Assembly: GCA_013399695.1 (NCBI GenBank)
Contig: VXAU01002502.1
Span: 905,574 to 969,573 of the forward strand
DNA length: 64,000 bases
Direction: 5' to 3'
DNA from: Formicarius rufipectus
Lineage: Eukaryota; Chordata; Aves; Passeriformes; Formicariidae
A model generated the notes under the pieces. That model saw nothing but the letters and a program-made list of their open reading frames with translations, was not told the DNA's origin and did not search any database. Shown here in pieces: positions 12,546 to 25,122 of this stretch (position 1 is its first letter; each line of letters opens with the position of its first letter). A program made the position numbers and the translations under genes.

Positions 12546-13134
12546 GCCACAAAATCAGCAAGTGAAACAGCAACTTTGGGCACAGAAATTGCCTGTAGTA
12601 AAATAAATATTGAACAAGTTGATATCAAGCTAAACCAGCATCCACTGCTCTTTCCCTGCCTACACATCCCATGATCTTATCACACGATGTAAATACACTG
12701 AACAGCCACCAATTTCCCTGGATAAATCCATAGTCTCACTGTACCTGAGTATGGCATGATGGTGGCAGTGGCAAGTTCAGCCAATAGACAAAAAAATTGA
12801 GGTAACAAATCATATCCAAGGACTGACCAGAACACCAGCCCAGGAACAGCAGGAAATGAGACCAAGGTGGCCTTCAATAATTCATGAGCCATTCAGGAGA
12901 TAGCACTAAGCCTTAAGACTGCTTACAGTGTAGGTCTGGGATCTGTGAAATTAGTAAATCAAGGCAGCAGGAACAGGACTTAAGACAGACTGACTGTAAA
13001 ACTCACATCTCTGAGCAGAGCACCTGGGCAGGTGCCACAAGTGGGGCTTGGCAGAACAACTGAGCCTCACTGATGCCTTCAGTCTGAGAATTGATCAGCT
13101 GCCCCATCAGCCTGGAGTGGAAGCATCTGGGGAG

Positions 13135-13325
13135 CACTTCTAGCAGCCTGCCAGTACCTAGCGGGAGCCTACGAGAGAGCCCAAGAGCAGTTTTAAAAGG
13201 GCATGTAATGAAAAGACAAAGGGTAATGGATATAAACAGAGAGGGGGGGGTTAGCTTAAATGTTAGGAAGAAATTCTTCAATATGAAGGTGGTGAGGCAC
13301 TGGAACAGCTTGTGAGAAGTGGGCA
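13135..13325 (+). mobile_element. CR1 LINE fragment, forward, both ends truncated
   Basis: The segment contains the CR1 words 'GCAGCCTGCCAGTACCT' (near 13143), 'AAAAGGGCATGTAATGA' (near 13195), 'TTAGGAAGAAATTCTTCA' (near 13262) and 'GGTGAGGCACTGGAACAG' (near 13290), in the correct order for the CR1 3' region. Similarity is lost just after the last word, so the terminal 3' part with octamer repeats is missing. A seven-G run near 13243 is a local expansion. Confidence 0.88.
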
Positions 13326-13382
13326 GGAGGCCTCTGTGGATTAAGGGAGGTACAGAGATGGAGAGGGTTAGGAAAACAAAAG

Positions 13383-13455
13383 CTCAGGTGAACTTGGAAC
13401 CGTGGGACATGAAGGGCAACAAGAATGGTTCTGGCAGCAAAAAGAAGGCTAAGAA
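13383..13455 (+). mobile_element. Probable CR1-related interior fragment, forward
   Basis: The words 'GGGACATGAAGGGCAACAAG' (near 13406) and 'AGCAAAAAGAAGGCTAAG' (near 13437) resemble an interior part of avian CR1 copies. The match is from memory of the family and is short, so confidence is moderate. It sits between a forward CR1 3' fragment and a reverse CR1 tail, suggesting a rearranged or nested insertion. Confidence 0.45.
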
Positions 13456-13575
13456 TATCACAGAATATTTTGGTTGAAAGGGGTCTTAAAGATCATTTAG
13501 TCCCAACCCCCCTGCCATGGAAAGGGACACCTTCCACTACATTGGGTTGCTCAAAGCCCCATCCAACATGGCCTG
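13456..13575 (-). mobile_element. CR1 LINE 3' end, reverse orientation
   Basis: On the minus strand this is the last ~120 bases of CR1: a 'GCTTTGAGCAACCCAATG' segment (near 13540), a 'CCATGGCAGGGGGGTTGG' segment (near 13505-13522), and a tail related to the ATTCTRTG octamers at 13456-13470. The intact tail marks a genuine reverse-transcription 3' end. The insertion is heavily 5'-truncated, which is usual for CR1. Confidence 0.92.
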
Positions 13576-15917
13576 TTCTGTAACTACAGCTCTGTAGCTA
13601 GGGAGAGAGACTTGCTCCTGCTGCCAGGATCCATACATTTCCAGCCTTCCTCATCATGGTTGGCCTCTGTGCACAGTCACTAAAGTCCTTCTTTCTACCC
13701 ACAATGGGGCTTAGGCTCTTGTCTCTGAAACATCTCTCTAAAAACCCTATCAATATTCTGTTCATCCACTCTGGAAATATACACTCTGCTTATCTCCTCT
13801 CACAGCTCCTTCACCTGGAGATTTGATGTGTCAGTGACAGCCCATCTCTCAGAGGCAGGGACAGCACAGCCCTAGGGGGAGGCACCAGGCACAACCTCCA
13901 GCTGAAGGCTGAATACCCCACCCAGAGTTCCCTCTTGGTCAAAGCCTCAGATGTCCCAAAAAAGCTGGTGCTTGAAACTGTGTCAAACTGACACCATAGG
14001 TGAGCAGGCTCCAACACTTTTCAGCAGAGCTTCTAGACCCCGCTGCAAGGGAAAAAAAAAAAATAAAAAAATCTGTAGCAGCAGCCAATTGGAAACAAGA
14101 CATGTAGGCACTTCTTCCAGGAACTGCCAACACAAGCTGACTGTCAGACCTGATGGAAGCAAAAGCCTACAGAAGCCACCCCTCACCTGCAGAAGCAAGC
14201 TGCCAGAAGTTCCCCCAAGAAAGAGGAACCCTGGAGAAGAAACATATGGATGAAATTCCCTGAAGAAGAAGCCTGGAAACTGCTGTGACAACTGTGATAG
14301 CTCAACTATCTGATTCTCTTAGTTGCACTTAAGAGCAGGCATGGTGAGAACTAGTTGTTAGCACATAGGTGTTGTGAATTAATTTAAAGATGAGGAGTTT
14401 TCTGAGACCCAGCAGTCAAGTCTTGTATGTTGGAAAGCAAAAATTTTTCTTAAGGATTCTGTGACTTTCTCACAACCCAGAGAGCCGTTCAGGGAATGCT
14501 GTCAACTAAAAGTGAAATTGAGGAAAAAGAAGAGCTCTCTAAGAAAAAGATGCAGACAAAACCTCAGGCAGCCTCTGTGCTTGTCACAACCAGACCACTG
14601 AATTCCTGTGAACTTTTTGCACCACTTATAGGACCCTCTACCAGTTCCACTAATGGAAAATTCTGCAAGTTGCTGGGAAAGATTACTGTAGTGTCCATAG
14701 AGGCAGTTCTGTCAGATTTGCAATTACCAGTAGCAACTAACTCTGCCACCTATTAAACATACAGGTAGTGAACACACATAGAAAAACTGCCTACTATCTT
14801 AAGCGTAGAAACAGCCACTGGCTACCTTTCTATTAAAGAAGTGCTGCCCAAATGAAGCAGATTTGAGAAGCAAAACAACTGTGATGACAATGAGGCATAA
14901 AAATTATTTGTGCTTCGAGAGTTATTTGGTTGTTTGTTTTTTTTACAGCTGCTCTATTCTGGTTTTGTGAACTGCATGCTATTAGCAGCCAGGCCACACT
15001 AGGCACACTCCTGGACTGCATCTGCTCCCATGGTTTCAGCTAAAAATGACCCAATTCGTGCTTTCATACCTGTGGAGACTGTTCCATGACATGAACACTT
15101 TGCAGTTGATAGGAGATTTTTTTCAAAAAATTCAAATTCAAATGCTTATATAGAGTTACACTCACACTTTTAAGAAGTGAAGAAGATTATCCTGCTCTCA
15201 AACAACCTAGCCCCAGAACCAGTTAATTGTTTGGACACCTTGGATGATAATATTGGCCTCTTACCAACAACAGAGAAATTCTTTGTCCTTCCCAGGCTGG
15301 CTTCAGACATTGAGTTTAATACTGCTATGGTTTGTTAGCTCAACTCTGTCCATCAGCTAAAGCAACCTGGCTACCAGTGTGATCTTGGAGAAAAACCCCA
15401 GACATCCATGTAGGATAGTGCTGAACATGGGATACATAATGTGTTCTGGCTAACACAGAACTTTGCATCAATCATTCCTCTCTAAACAGTCCCAAAAATG
15501 AATGCTAGGAAACATTTGCACCCTAAGCATGTCATCCCAATGACAAACAAGATCTTTCAGGGTTCAATACCATCACAACTCTTCAGATATACACATGTAA
15601 AATTATGAAACTAGGACATGGTTTGCAGCAGAGCTGCCACTGAGTGTATCAGTGACTGCATTGGAGAGACAAGGTGGGATGGAAGCTGAGAGATCCATTG
15701 TGAAATCCAGGGAAAACAGGAGAAATGCAAGACATGATGCTGTTTATTTTTCAGTGCTGGTGAGCCTTTCTCTGAAAATCAGACTCTTCAGTCAAACCTC
15801 TTAATAAAGAACAAGCATCTAACAACCTCTGTATTCTACTACTATGAGCTCTGCCTGAGAGTTCACAAGAAATTGTGTGCTGTTGACATACAACTCCAGA
15901 TATGTCCTAGGTAAAAC

Positions 15918-15983
15918 TAATGAATGAGGAAGAGTGTACTACTATGTTCTTAATCAGTGTAGAATCCTGATGAGAAGCATTAA
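15918..15983 (+). repeat. Dispersed repeat, copy 1
   Basis: TAATGAATGAGGAAGA starts a 49-base stretch that matches the stretch from 17632 with 5 mismatches, in the same orientation and about 1.7 kb away. Four of the five differences are transitions. Weaker similarity with one gap continues to about 15983. It is probably a piece of an old interspersed element or a local duplication. Confidence 0.75.
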
Positions 15984-17631
15984 GTAAGTCACACCAAGAA
16001 AATACATGAAATAATTGAAATTGGTAAGGCTTGTAATATATTACATTTTCCTATAACCATAAACAACCTTTCAAATTTACTCAGGCTATATATTACTTAA
16101 CTGTGTATTTGTTAGCTAAAAACATTTTTGAGCCACAAAGCATTTCCATTTTGAAATTCTATTTTAACTCTGCAGAAGCAGGGAACAAGCACATTATATC
16201 ATACTTTCACCACTACACAAGTTCCTGTCAAATCCATTTTAAGGATTTAGGTTATGATGCATGGACTCCCCTGTGCTTTGTAATCCAGCTTTGTTGAAGA
16301 TGGTAAACAGGTTCGGTGTTACTAAAATGCTCCTGGTTTAGAAATAACTTGTATTTTCAGTCCTTGAACAGTACTCAGATACAACAGTGATGCATGAAAT
16401 ATAAATATTGTATACACAAATGACAGATGCCAGAGCTTGGTATTTTCTATAAAGACATGTTATAGCATGGTTTCCAGTTAAAATACTACTATAGCCAGTG
16501 TCCTTGTCAAATTAGTGTTTTAAAAGCAACACCAGAAAGGTCCTGAATTATTGGAATAATGCCATTCCAACATCATAGATCTTCTTAGCCTTGTTTCTCA
16601 TTTGCCCCACAGAAACCTACAGTCTTGAAATCCCCTATCGATGGTTAACTTCTCACTACCTGCCCAGCTGCCACAAATACCAGCTGAAACAACACTATCC
16701 CCTTTCAGAGAACCTTTTCAAGGAAACTCTTTTAGATTTTTTGTACACTCTAGCAGTTTGTAGTTTTGCTAATATGATGGAGAGTGACAAATGCAGAGAC
16801 CGGATAATAAAAACATCCTCACTGTTACTTGAGAGGCACAACAGAGCAGAGGACTCTAAAGGATAACTGAACACTCTTTTAAATATTAACACCAACCAAG
16901 GAGTTTAAACTATTCCCCAGCATTTTTTTTCCAGCTCTTTTATTCTTTTCTGTTGTTTCAAGTCCCACATTTTGTTTTTATTTTTCCCTTGACACAACAC
17001 CATGATATTGCCTCTTTGAAAACTGTAGGTAAAGTGAGACAGATGTCATGAGTGTATAAATACCAAGGGAATTGTTTATCAAGAGCCTACGGGAGATATC
17101 AGGACTTTCTCTCTGTTGGGGGAGATCTGTTAATAATGTGCATAACAAGTAGAGAAAATCAGATACAAAGGATTACAACTATCCAGAAACATTTGACAAA
17201 AACACTGGGAGAGAAAGTCAAAACTGTACTTGTGAATCAGGAGGTCTGCTCTTTACCATGATGATTTTCCTGAGAGTGCAATATCTTTCTGTCCTGCCTT
17301 AAAATGAAAAATAGAGTATTATAAAGGTATTATAAATGGTAAAGAAGAACATCCCTGTTGTTTTTATTTTATTTTTTCCCCTTTTATCAGATATTGAGCC
17401 TACTTCCTCTTGCCCCCTTTTTTATTTCACTGTCAGGAGATTGTTTTTTCTTTGTTTTTTCTTTTTGATAAAAAATGCTAGAATTTATGAGCAAAATATA
17501 TTTTTTTAACCTGACTTTGTTTTACACCTTAATCACATTCAAAAGGTTTCTCTATGCCTTTTTTGGTATACACGGTAGGTTTGAGCATATTGCTTATAAT
17601 ATAATCAAATATGTGGTTATTATCTGTAAGG

Positions 17632-17695
17632 TAATGAATGAGGAAGAATATATTACTATGTTCTTAATCATTGTGGAATCTAAATGGCAACATTA
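17632..17695 (+). repeat. Dispersed repeat, copy 2
   Basis: Partner of the copy at 15918. Both share TACTATGTTCTTAATCA-like cores (TTACTATGTTCTTAATCA here). Flanking bases upstream of the repeat do not align, so the shared block has a sharp left edge. Confidence 0.75.
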
Positions 17696-18913
17696 GCCAA
17701 AGGAGCCTAGCTCAAAGGTTCTCTAATAACATCTGAACTCTAATATCAATTTATGGTATGTATTCTACAATTTATCTCACTGTGATGATTTACACAGGTA
17801 AGAAGCAACTGGTTTCTTCTAGAGCAGTTTTGAATTTGAAAAACAGAAGTTTAAAAATCTTTTCTTTCCTGAACTATAGACTGCAAATAAAATTTGATAG
17901 CAGTGGCATAGCAAGTTACTTTGTGCCAATATGCATGAATTGACTTTATCTCATTGAGATGGAGAATTGTTGTTTTGTACTATTGATTTTTGGGTTCTCT
18001 TTTATAATTTTTATTGGCCTCATATTGTCTTCATATTATTATTAAAAAAAAAAAGCCTCTCTTTTAGGCTCTGGTACAAACCAATTTGCCTGCTAATCCC
18101 TAGTCATCTTATGCTATTGATAGCAACATGGAAAATCCAGAATTTAAAAGAAGAAAGGCTATATCTGACCCAGACATGCAACTCATGTTTTTCAGACTCT
18201 AGATGATATCTTGGAAAAATTGTTTCCTGAACTAACTTTCTTGCCATCCCTTATCATTGCATCCCATTCATGACTGTAAAATATCCCTTAGAAAAACTAG
18301 TAACGTTACACCTATTTATTACCTTTGTCAACACTGTCATCATCAAGTACTCAAGAGATTTTAAATTTCTTTTAATTTAAATGAAGAAATTTTACGATAG
18401 AGAGTCGTGGTGTCAGTCATTCAAATAAAATCTCTCCATCATGTAAGTGATAACTATTATGATACTGTATTTTATTCAACTCAGGAATCAAAACTGACAG
18501 TATAAAAGACCAAAAATATTCTCTAAAAAGTAGGAAATTACATTTATCCCGAGGCCAAGAGTGGATCCAGAGAAATAGTATGGAAGAAACATGAGCCAAG
18601 ATGTCAGCCATAAAACTACTGCCCCAGTTGAAGTATAGTCTTGACTTGAAAGCAGCTTGTTCAGATTTCCTAAATTAGCTATGTATGAATCAGTACAACA
18701 CAAGGATTAGAGCCATTTAGTATAGGTCTGTCATTTAGATGGTTTAGTTGATGCACTAATCTTCCCAGAAAAGAAGTCTTTTAAATGTGAAGTACACGAT
18801 ACAGCAGGTGAGCAGTGGGGTCCTGAGACTAACTTTGTGGGAGAAAACTGGAGACAAGTGGACCATAAGAAGGGGAATGAAGGAGAAGGCTGAAAAATAG
18901 GCATGCAATATTT

Positions 18914-18940
18914 TTATATATATATCTCTATATATGATAT
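18914..18940. repeat. TA-rich microsatellite, interrupted
   Basis: TATATA blocks interrupted by TCTC, followed by a GATATGAT patch. Simple sequence only. Confidence 0.75.
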
Positions 18941-19060
18941 GATGGCATGTATGGAACACAAAGGATAAAAACATGCTGAAAAAGACTAAAGGAGAGGTGG
19001 CAAGGCTCAATGAGATAACTCCAGCCTGAAACTCCAGTTTGGCACGTGGAGTATAACTCC

Positions 19061-19079
19061 TTTTTTTTTTTTTTTTTTT
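19061..19079. repeat. Poly-T run (19)
   Basis: Homopolymer run of 19 T. The flanks show no recognisable retrocopy body or target duplication. Confidence 0.9.
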
Positions 19080-22016
19080 AATTCAAGTCTACTGATGCCA
19101 GAGGAAAAAGACTTTCTCACTCTGTCTTCAAGCAGTTCTTTGCCTTTTTTCTGCTGCTAAAAGATTGACGGGATGGATAATGGTATTGTACATTTTTGTA
19201 TGACAATACAGCATTTCAGTGTTCATTAATGCCATTGACTTCACGTGTCTGCTTTAAAGGGCTCTTAGTGCTCCTTTGTGCTGTATCTATAGGTTGCACT
19301 GTGAGTTGTCACTACAGCACACACACATTCTGCAAAGCACTCTGCCTCCCTCACCCTCCTGCTCTCTGGCTGTCACCTTTATTGCAAAACATCAACAGAA
19401 AAGATGTGTTGCGTATTTTTGGCTTCCAGAACAGACCACATTATGTTAGGCTGCAAAATAATTACATGACATTCTTTGCTTTCCAAATTCAGGATTATCT
19501 GGCCTGTGCCTATGGCACTAATGCTACATCTGCTGGTGATATGCATGACAGCAAGAGCAGAGGCTGATTTGCAGTCTCAGAAGCTATCAAAACTAGCAGC
19601 AGTGAACACACAATAATTGTATTAATTGGGCAACGTTTCTACAGCACAAGTGTTAGCTTTGCCTTAGCATTTAATAACTTCTCTCATATATTGGTCATGT
19701 CAAATGCTAAGAAAAGTCAGAAAGTACTCCTTAGTGTTTTGGCTTCACAGTAGGTACACTCAAAAACAATTTGAGCTTTTCAATGGAATATTTTCTTATC
19801 AGAAGACATATTTTCACCAAAAACATTCTGCAAAAAGGTACTGATTCTAACAAATTTAATTCAGAAAAAATCCATCTTTTGATATCTGTATGAAGCATTA
19901 CAGCTTGTGGTTTAATATAATTTTATTTCAAGAGCATATATTCTACTGAAGTTATATGTTAAAATGATAATAATACCAGATTTATTGAAATAGAATGTTT
20001 GGATTGAATTATCACTATCTTTTCAAAGAATCATAATGAAACAAGCTCAGAAATCACAGAATTTTCCTTTTCTTAGACTTTCAATTTCTGGCATTTATCT
20101 GTAAATATGAAGTAAAAAAAATTACCACCGTCCACTATTCAGAAATAGATAAATAGGTCTGTAAAGGACTTTCACAATACTTTTCTGCAGAAAAGTGATG
20201 AAGTTCACAAGCTGATGTTTCTACTCAACACTTACTAAAACACAGAGCAGATCCTAAAGTGATATAAATCAGGGGAGTCCATTGTGACCACAGCAGGCAG
20301 AGTTTAATGCAATCAATCATCATGAATGCTCAGGCTTTTCAGGTGCACTTGATGAAGGACACCTATAGCATGTTAGCATTTAAAGAACTTACCATTGCCA
20401 CTCAGATTGCTGTTCTTCTCTGTGCTGTGAATTGCTAGCAAGTCACTTAATCATCCTCTGCTAGTGTCCTGTACAACTGAAAATTTTCCAGCTTTCATTC
20501 TGAAATGAGACCTTACTCCTGCAATATACAGATGTTGGTAGACTGTGCAGAGCAAACTGGAAGAAGCAGCATGAAGAGGTGCTAGGTGGTTATGAGTGGA
20601 AAATATCTTCTAGAACATGTTTAAGGAGAAGTTATGGGAAATAATTTCTTTGTCAGTCCTACAGAATATACATACTATAAACCATAATAAAGAACTAATT
20701 TCTTATTTTAGTATTGGGTACTGTACTTGTATGCTGAGATTACATTTCTCAAGTTTCTATCTGGTAAACTCTTCACAACTTAGAATTTTTGTCTAACTAA
20801 TAATGCAGTGTCTCCTTGGTTACTTAGACTTTTGGAAAAAAAACTCCTATCTCCACAGTTCTGCAGTAAGCTAGCTTTTTTTTAAAAAAAAAAAAGTTAA
20901 GTCTGTAAATTAAAATAGTCACTGACAGTACAGATGCTGGATTGCAAATCCAAGCATTGTGCATACAGATATTTTTTTCTTTTTGGTACTGCTTTTCAGA
21001 TACCCCTGAGAGCTAGTCCTTGAACACTTGAAGACTGCAGTGTGAAAGCTTTTGCAGAGAAAAATGAATTAGATTTTGACTAAAACCTGTAAGGGAAAAC
21101 ACCTTTACATACTCAATAGCTAACAAATTCCTCTGTACTGAAGGATCTCTTTATATAGAGCAAATCCTTCAGTGGCACATCAGAGAAGTGTTAGAAGGAC
21201 AGTTACTGATCTACAATTCCCCTGCAGACAAAGTGTCTGAACAATATTGATTATTTCTGTTATTTACTAATTATTAGATTTGTCATTACAAAACACTGTC
21301 TGAATTTCACCCAGTCTGCCCTTGTCAGTGGGGCAAAGGACACTTACTTGATCCCAGAAATTATTAAATTGGATTCTGAGCTAATTAAGTCAAACATGTT
21401 AAGGAATGGTACACAGTCTTGAATCTGATGCTCTCTGTTAGCTGTATTTCTTATTAAATGCAACTTGTGGTTCACACCTATGCAGGAGTGGAAAAAGAAA
21501 TATGAAATATAGCTTAGAATATAACACTGTTTGTTGACAAGGGACATGCCATTTTTTGGAATTCTCTACATGTGGTCTAAAATGCTCAGCAGCAGAGCAT
21601 CTACAGTTCTGACACTCATTAACACAAATTACCATGTGGTACATCAGAAGGGCCAGTAGCAGCATGCCATATAATAATTGTCGAGGATATAGTGCTGTGC
21701 ATTCCACAGGGCTTCCCAAGAGTCTGCCAACTGCACAGCAGAGAGCCAACACTCTGAGTGCAACAGCTACACATGTGGCCTGTTAGTGAACAAGACTCCT
21801 GGAACAGTCAGGAGTAAAATGACAGTCTCCATTACACAGACTGAGGGTATCTCCCTTGCTCTCAAGAGCAATGGGAGCTTCTCAGCAACTCTGAAGTTAC
21901 AAGACCAAAGAGATATAATTGGCCTACAAAGACAAGCCTGGGACTCCAAGATGTGGAATGACACATCTTTTGTGACCTTTTTTAAGGGGGAAAAAAACAT
22001 GTGGTGGTGGTTTTTG

Positions 22017-22037
22017 TTTTTTTTTTTTTTTTTTTTT
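22017..22037. repeat. Poly-T run (21)
   Basis: Homopolymer run of 21 T preceded by a short GTGGTGGTTTTTG stretch. No retrocopy is recognisable next to it. Confidence 0.9.
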
Positions 22038-22362
22038 GTAGGAAGCTTTAAAATAGGGAAATAGGGGGGAAATCAAAGTAGGATTAAATAATGTTGTTTG
22101 AAAAAATTGTTCTATCTATGCAATAATTTTCAATATAAAATCCCACCGCCTGAGCCTGTTTCCCCATTGGCACAACTATACAAATCAAATTCATGCTATC
22201 CTAATTTGTCTTAGAAGCTGCATGGATCTTAATTCATTGAGTCTTCTTTACCCCTGATTTGGTAACTGCCTTTCCTAGTTACGACTCAGCCTAGGACTAA
22301 CACAGGCATGTTCAACTTGGTAGAGATACAGCTTCATGGTAGAGTTTAATAATTACCTTCTA

Positions 22363-22385
22363 TTACAAGTATTAAATACTTGTAA
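22363..22385. repeat. 23-bp palindrome with a 1-base centre
   Basis: TTACAAGTATT (22363-22373) and AATACTTGTAA (22375-22385) are exact reverse complements around a single A. Arms of 11 bases with such a short centre are unexpected by chance in 64 kb, although AT-richness raises the odds. Such a site could extrude a cruciform or bind a dimeric protein; neither is shown. Confidence 0.85.
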
Positions 22386-25122
22386 TTCAGTAATAATTCA
22401 GGAGGAAAAAAAAATTTAAAAAGCACATAAATTATATTGTAAACAAGCATTGCAGTTAGTGATGAAACCAGACTGAACCAACAGTAAGTTAGGAGAAGTG
22501 GCTTTAATTATGCTCATTACTATTATATCGGTCAATAGATTTATACAATAAAAATAAATATTAAAATCCTTGTCATGTTAAAATACCACATTGGTCCATA
22601 TCAATTCCAGTTTATCATATACATATTTCACTGCAAGGTTTAACTATAAAAAATTACCTGAGGGACAATTTTAGCCTGAACTAATGAAAATGAGGTTCAG
22701 GATTTCATTTTCGGCAATCATGGAGATTGACCCATGTTACTACAGAACTTAAAAAGGTAAGACCTCAGAAAGCAGTGGATTTCCATTCAGGCTAAGTTAC
22801 CTTTCTAATTAGGTGGTTTTTGACACAGAATGACAACTATTTGTCTACATAGGCTTAAATAGTAAGTTTTCAGTCAGCCCAATTATTTCCCCTCCTTTGT
22901 TGTAATCCCTCCTAAACTGTGCTTCAAAGTTTGAGAGGTATCTTCACCCACTACAGTAAAAGAAAGCTAGGTCTGGAGTTCAATTTATTATTGCCTACCA
23001 CGGATATCTGCAGCTTGCAGTAAATTAATGAAAAGGATATGTTCAGCTTGGTTACCCTGTGTAATACAGCTACATTCTACTTCCTGTACCCACTAATTCA
23101 TTAAATGCTGGCTGTGTCCCTACATCCCTCAAGATGTAGCTCGGGTATAATAAGTTCCCAGAAAAACAGGTTTTTTAGTTACCTATATTGGGTTGGTTTT
23201 AGGTTTTTTTTCATTATTATTTTTTATTTTGTTCACATGGTGAGAGACTTGAAGCAATCCACATAACCTGGAACTCATATAGTTAAAATTTTGTTTAGAA
23301 CTCAATACTGCAGATATTATTGAAAAGACAGAAATATTATTTCAGCTCTTTCCTGACAATGTAATTACATGCAAATAATAATATGAGCTATTTTTTACTT
23401 GGTACAATGATTATTGAATATATTTTTCAATAATTATGAACTATAACAACAATTTAAGAGTTGGGGAGGTATTGATAGACAGACTTGTTTGGGCAGAAGA
23501 AAACACTCAAATGAGGAAAGTCAAGAATTATTGCTTGTGTAATTGAAATTCTCACAATCTAATCAAATAATTTCACATCTAGTCATTACAGACAAATTAA
23601 AAAAAAAAAAAGGTAACTATTAGAGAAAAAGATCTCAAGTTAAAACTGCGTACAGACAATCCCTAGTGTCTAGCCATTCTCCATTGTTATGGTTTACCCT
23701 TCCACAACCATCTTGGCCCTAAGGCTGTTGGCTAAACATTGAGGGCTCGAAATGTCTAACAGAAAGTTGCTGGCATCCCAAGTCTTTCAGAGATGAAGAT
23801 GGCAGGGGTTTCTTTCTCCCCTTTGGTGGCAGAAGGATAATTTGGTCTTCTGCTTTCTGGGATCCATTTGGAGATATAAAAATATCTTTATATCTTGTCA
23901 CTTTTTAGAATTTTCTTTTTTTTCATTGCTCTGGAATTCCACTTGACAAATGCAGACATATGGAGTGTCTTACACATAATGGATACTTGTTCTCTGATAC
24001 CCTAAAGTCTGTATTATCCAGCTCCCACACCATTTTTTTCTTTATCAGTAAATAGTTACAGGTGAGTTGTTTCCTGGGGCTTCTAGTGTCACCATGTGTC
24101 ACTTGTCTCACCATGTCACACCCCCATTTCTCTGCACTGCTTCAGGCCCCTACTTTCCAGCCTTTGTTCCCATACCATGCACATGCTCCTCTACACTACT
24201 TCATTATAAAGATTATAAATATTTGTTCTATGCAGAAAGAAATTCACTTACTATCCGCTACACAAAAATAAAGAGAGCTTTAGGCAGGTTGAGACAAGTC
24301 TATGAAGATTCAGTCCAGAGGCCTGAGTTAGTATCAAGGCTGTACTACCCCTGTCTGCACTGCAATTTTGAGGATGTGAATACAGAAAATGCTAGTGAGC
24401 TAAGTTTAAAAAATTAATAGTGATGAGCTGGAAAGCTGCTAACCCAGACAATGACAGCACTTTCCTTATCCTGTTAGCATTAGAAGCTTTAAAGCCATCC
24501 TTCCTCTAGGAGAAGAGGCAACCACATACCAATACACTGCTGACATCCCATGAAAACAATTATCTTTAATTTTGACTATGAAGCAAACCCACAGACATTA
24601 TTAAGTATTGGAATTGCCTGTGTGGTTTCAGATACATGTGGTTCAAATGAATATCCTCGGGAAATGGTTTGATATTTGACTCACCAAGATCAATGTGTTA
24701 TGCAATTACAAAGAACATGTTTACACAATGTAATACTTTGAACATGTTTTTCTAGAATTTACAGCAAAACCAATTTTGTAGTGAAATACAGTGCTTGATA
24801 AAGGGTGAAATTCTGCTTTGTGAAGGTTTTCTTACATAAGCATTTATAATAGCTCCTAGGATGGAGATGTTACTAAAGCAGAAAGAAAAAAAAACCAGTT
24901 CAAACAAGCCATAGTTTTTCTTTCAGAGTAAAATGCCAATAACCTCTCATGACTGTGATGGTATGACTCACTTTAGTACTGACACATATAGATCCCACAA
25001 ACCACAGAAACATTTGGACTGTTATTTTTAATGGTCTTTTAAAGACACTAACAATAAAAGCAAATAATAAAACATCTTTATCGTGCTGCTGTGCTTGGCA
25101 AAGAAACTGGAGTTGCATTGGC

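Larger units (their letters stand above)
9121..13134. other. Unique AT-rich non-coding DNA with small A/C tracts
   Basis: No gene is recognisable. Contents include a 9-bp-arm hairpin at 9729-9752, a small TA run near 9870, an 8-bp-arm inverted repeat at 11212-11234, an A/C-rich tract at about 10770-10805 and another at about 12470-12545. The 150-codon frame at 12154-12606 is the longest in the window, but it has a non-ATG start, no domain, and a lysine-rich end made by the A/C tract, so I treat it as chance. The last few hundred bases, from about 12680, are less AT-rich and unassigned. Confidence 0.55.
13576..25122. other. Unique AT-rich non-coding DNA with local repeats
   Basis: No gene is recognisable. 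From 13.6 to about 14.3 kb the sequence is less AT-rich and not assigned to any repeat family I know. Other contents are a dispersed repeat pair (15918-15983 and 17632-17695), a possible splice-acceptor-like pyrimidine tract ending at 16612, T runs at 19061-19079 and 22017-22037, a TA-rich patch near 18915-18940, and a 23-bp palindrome at 22363-22385. The 123-codon plus-strand frame at 19196-19567 starts at a non-ATG codon and has no domain I recognise. Confidence 0.55.

Noticed and set aside
12154..12606. 150-codon plus-strand open frame
   Set aside because: Non-ATG start, no domain, and its basic end is produced by an A/C-rich simple tract also read as a frame on the other strand.
19196..19567. 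123-codon plus-strand frame with a hydrophobic segment
   Set aside because: Non-ATG start, no family resemblance, no splice or promoter context; treated as chance.
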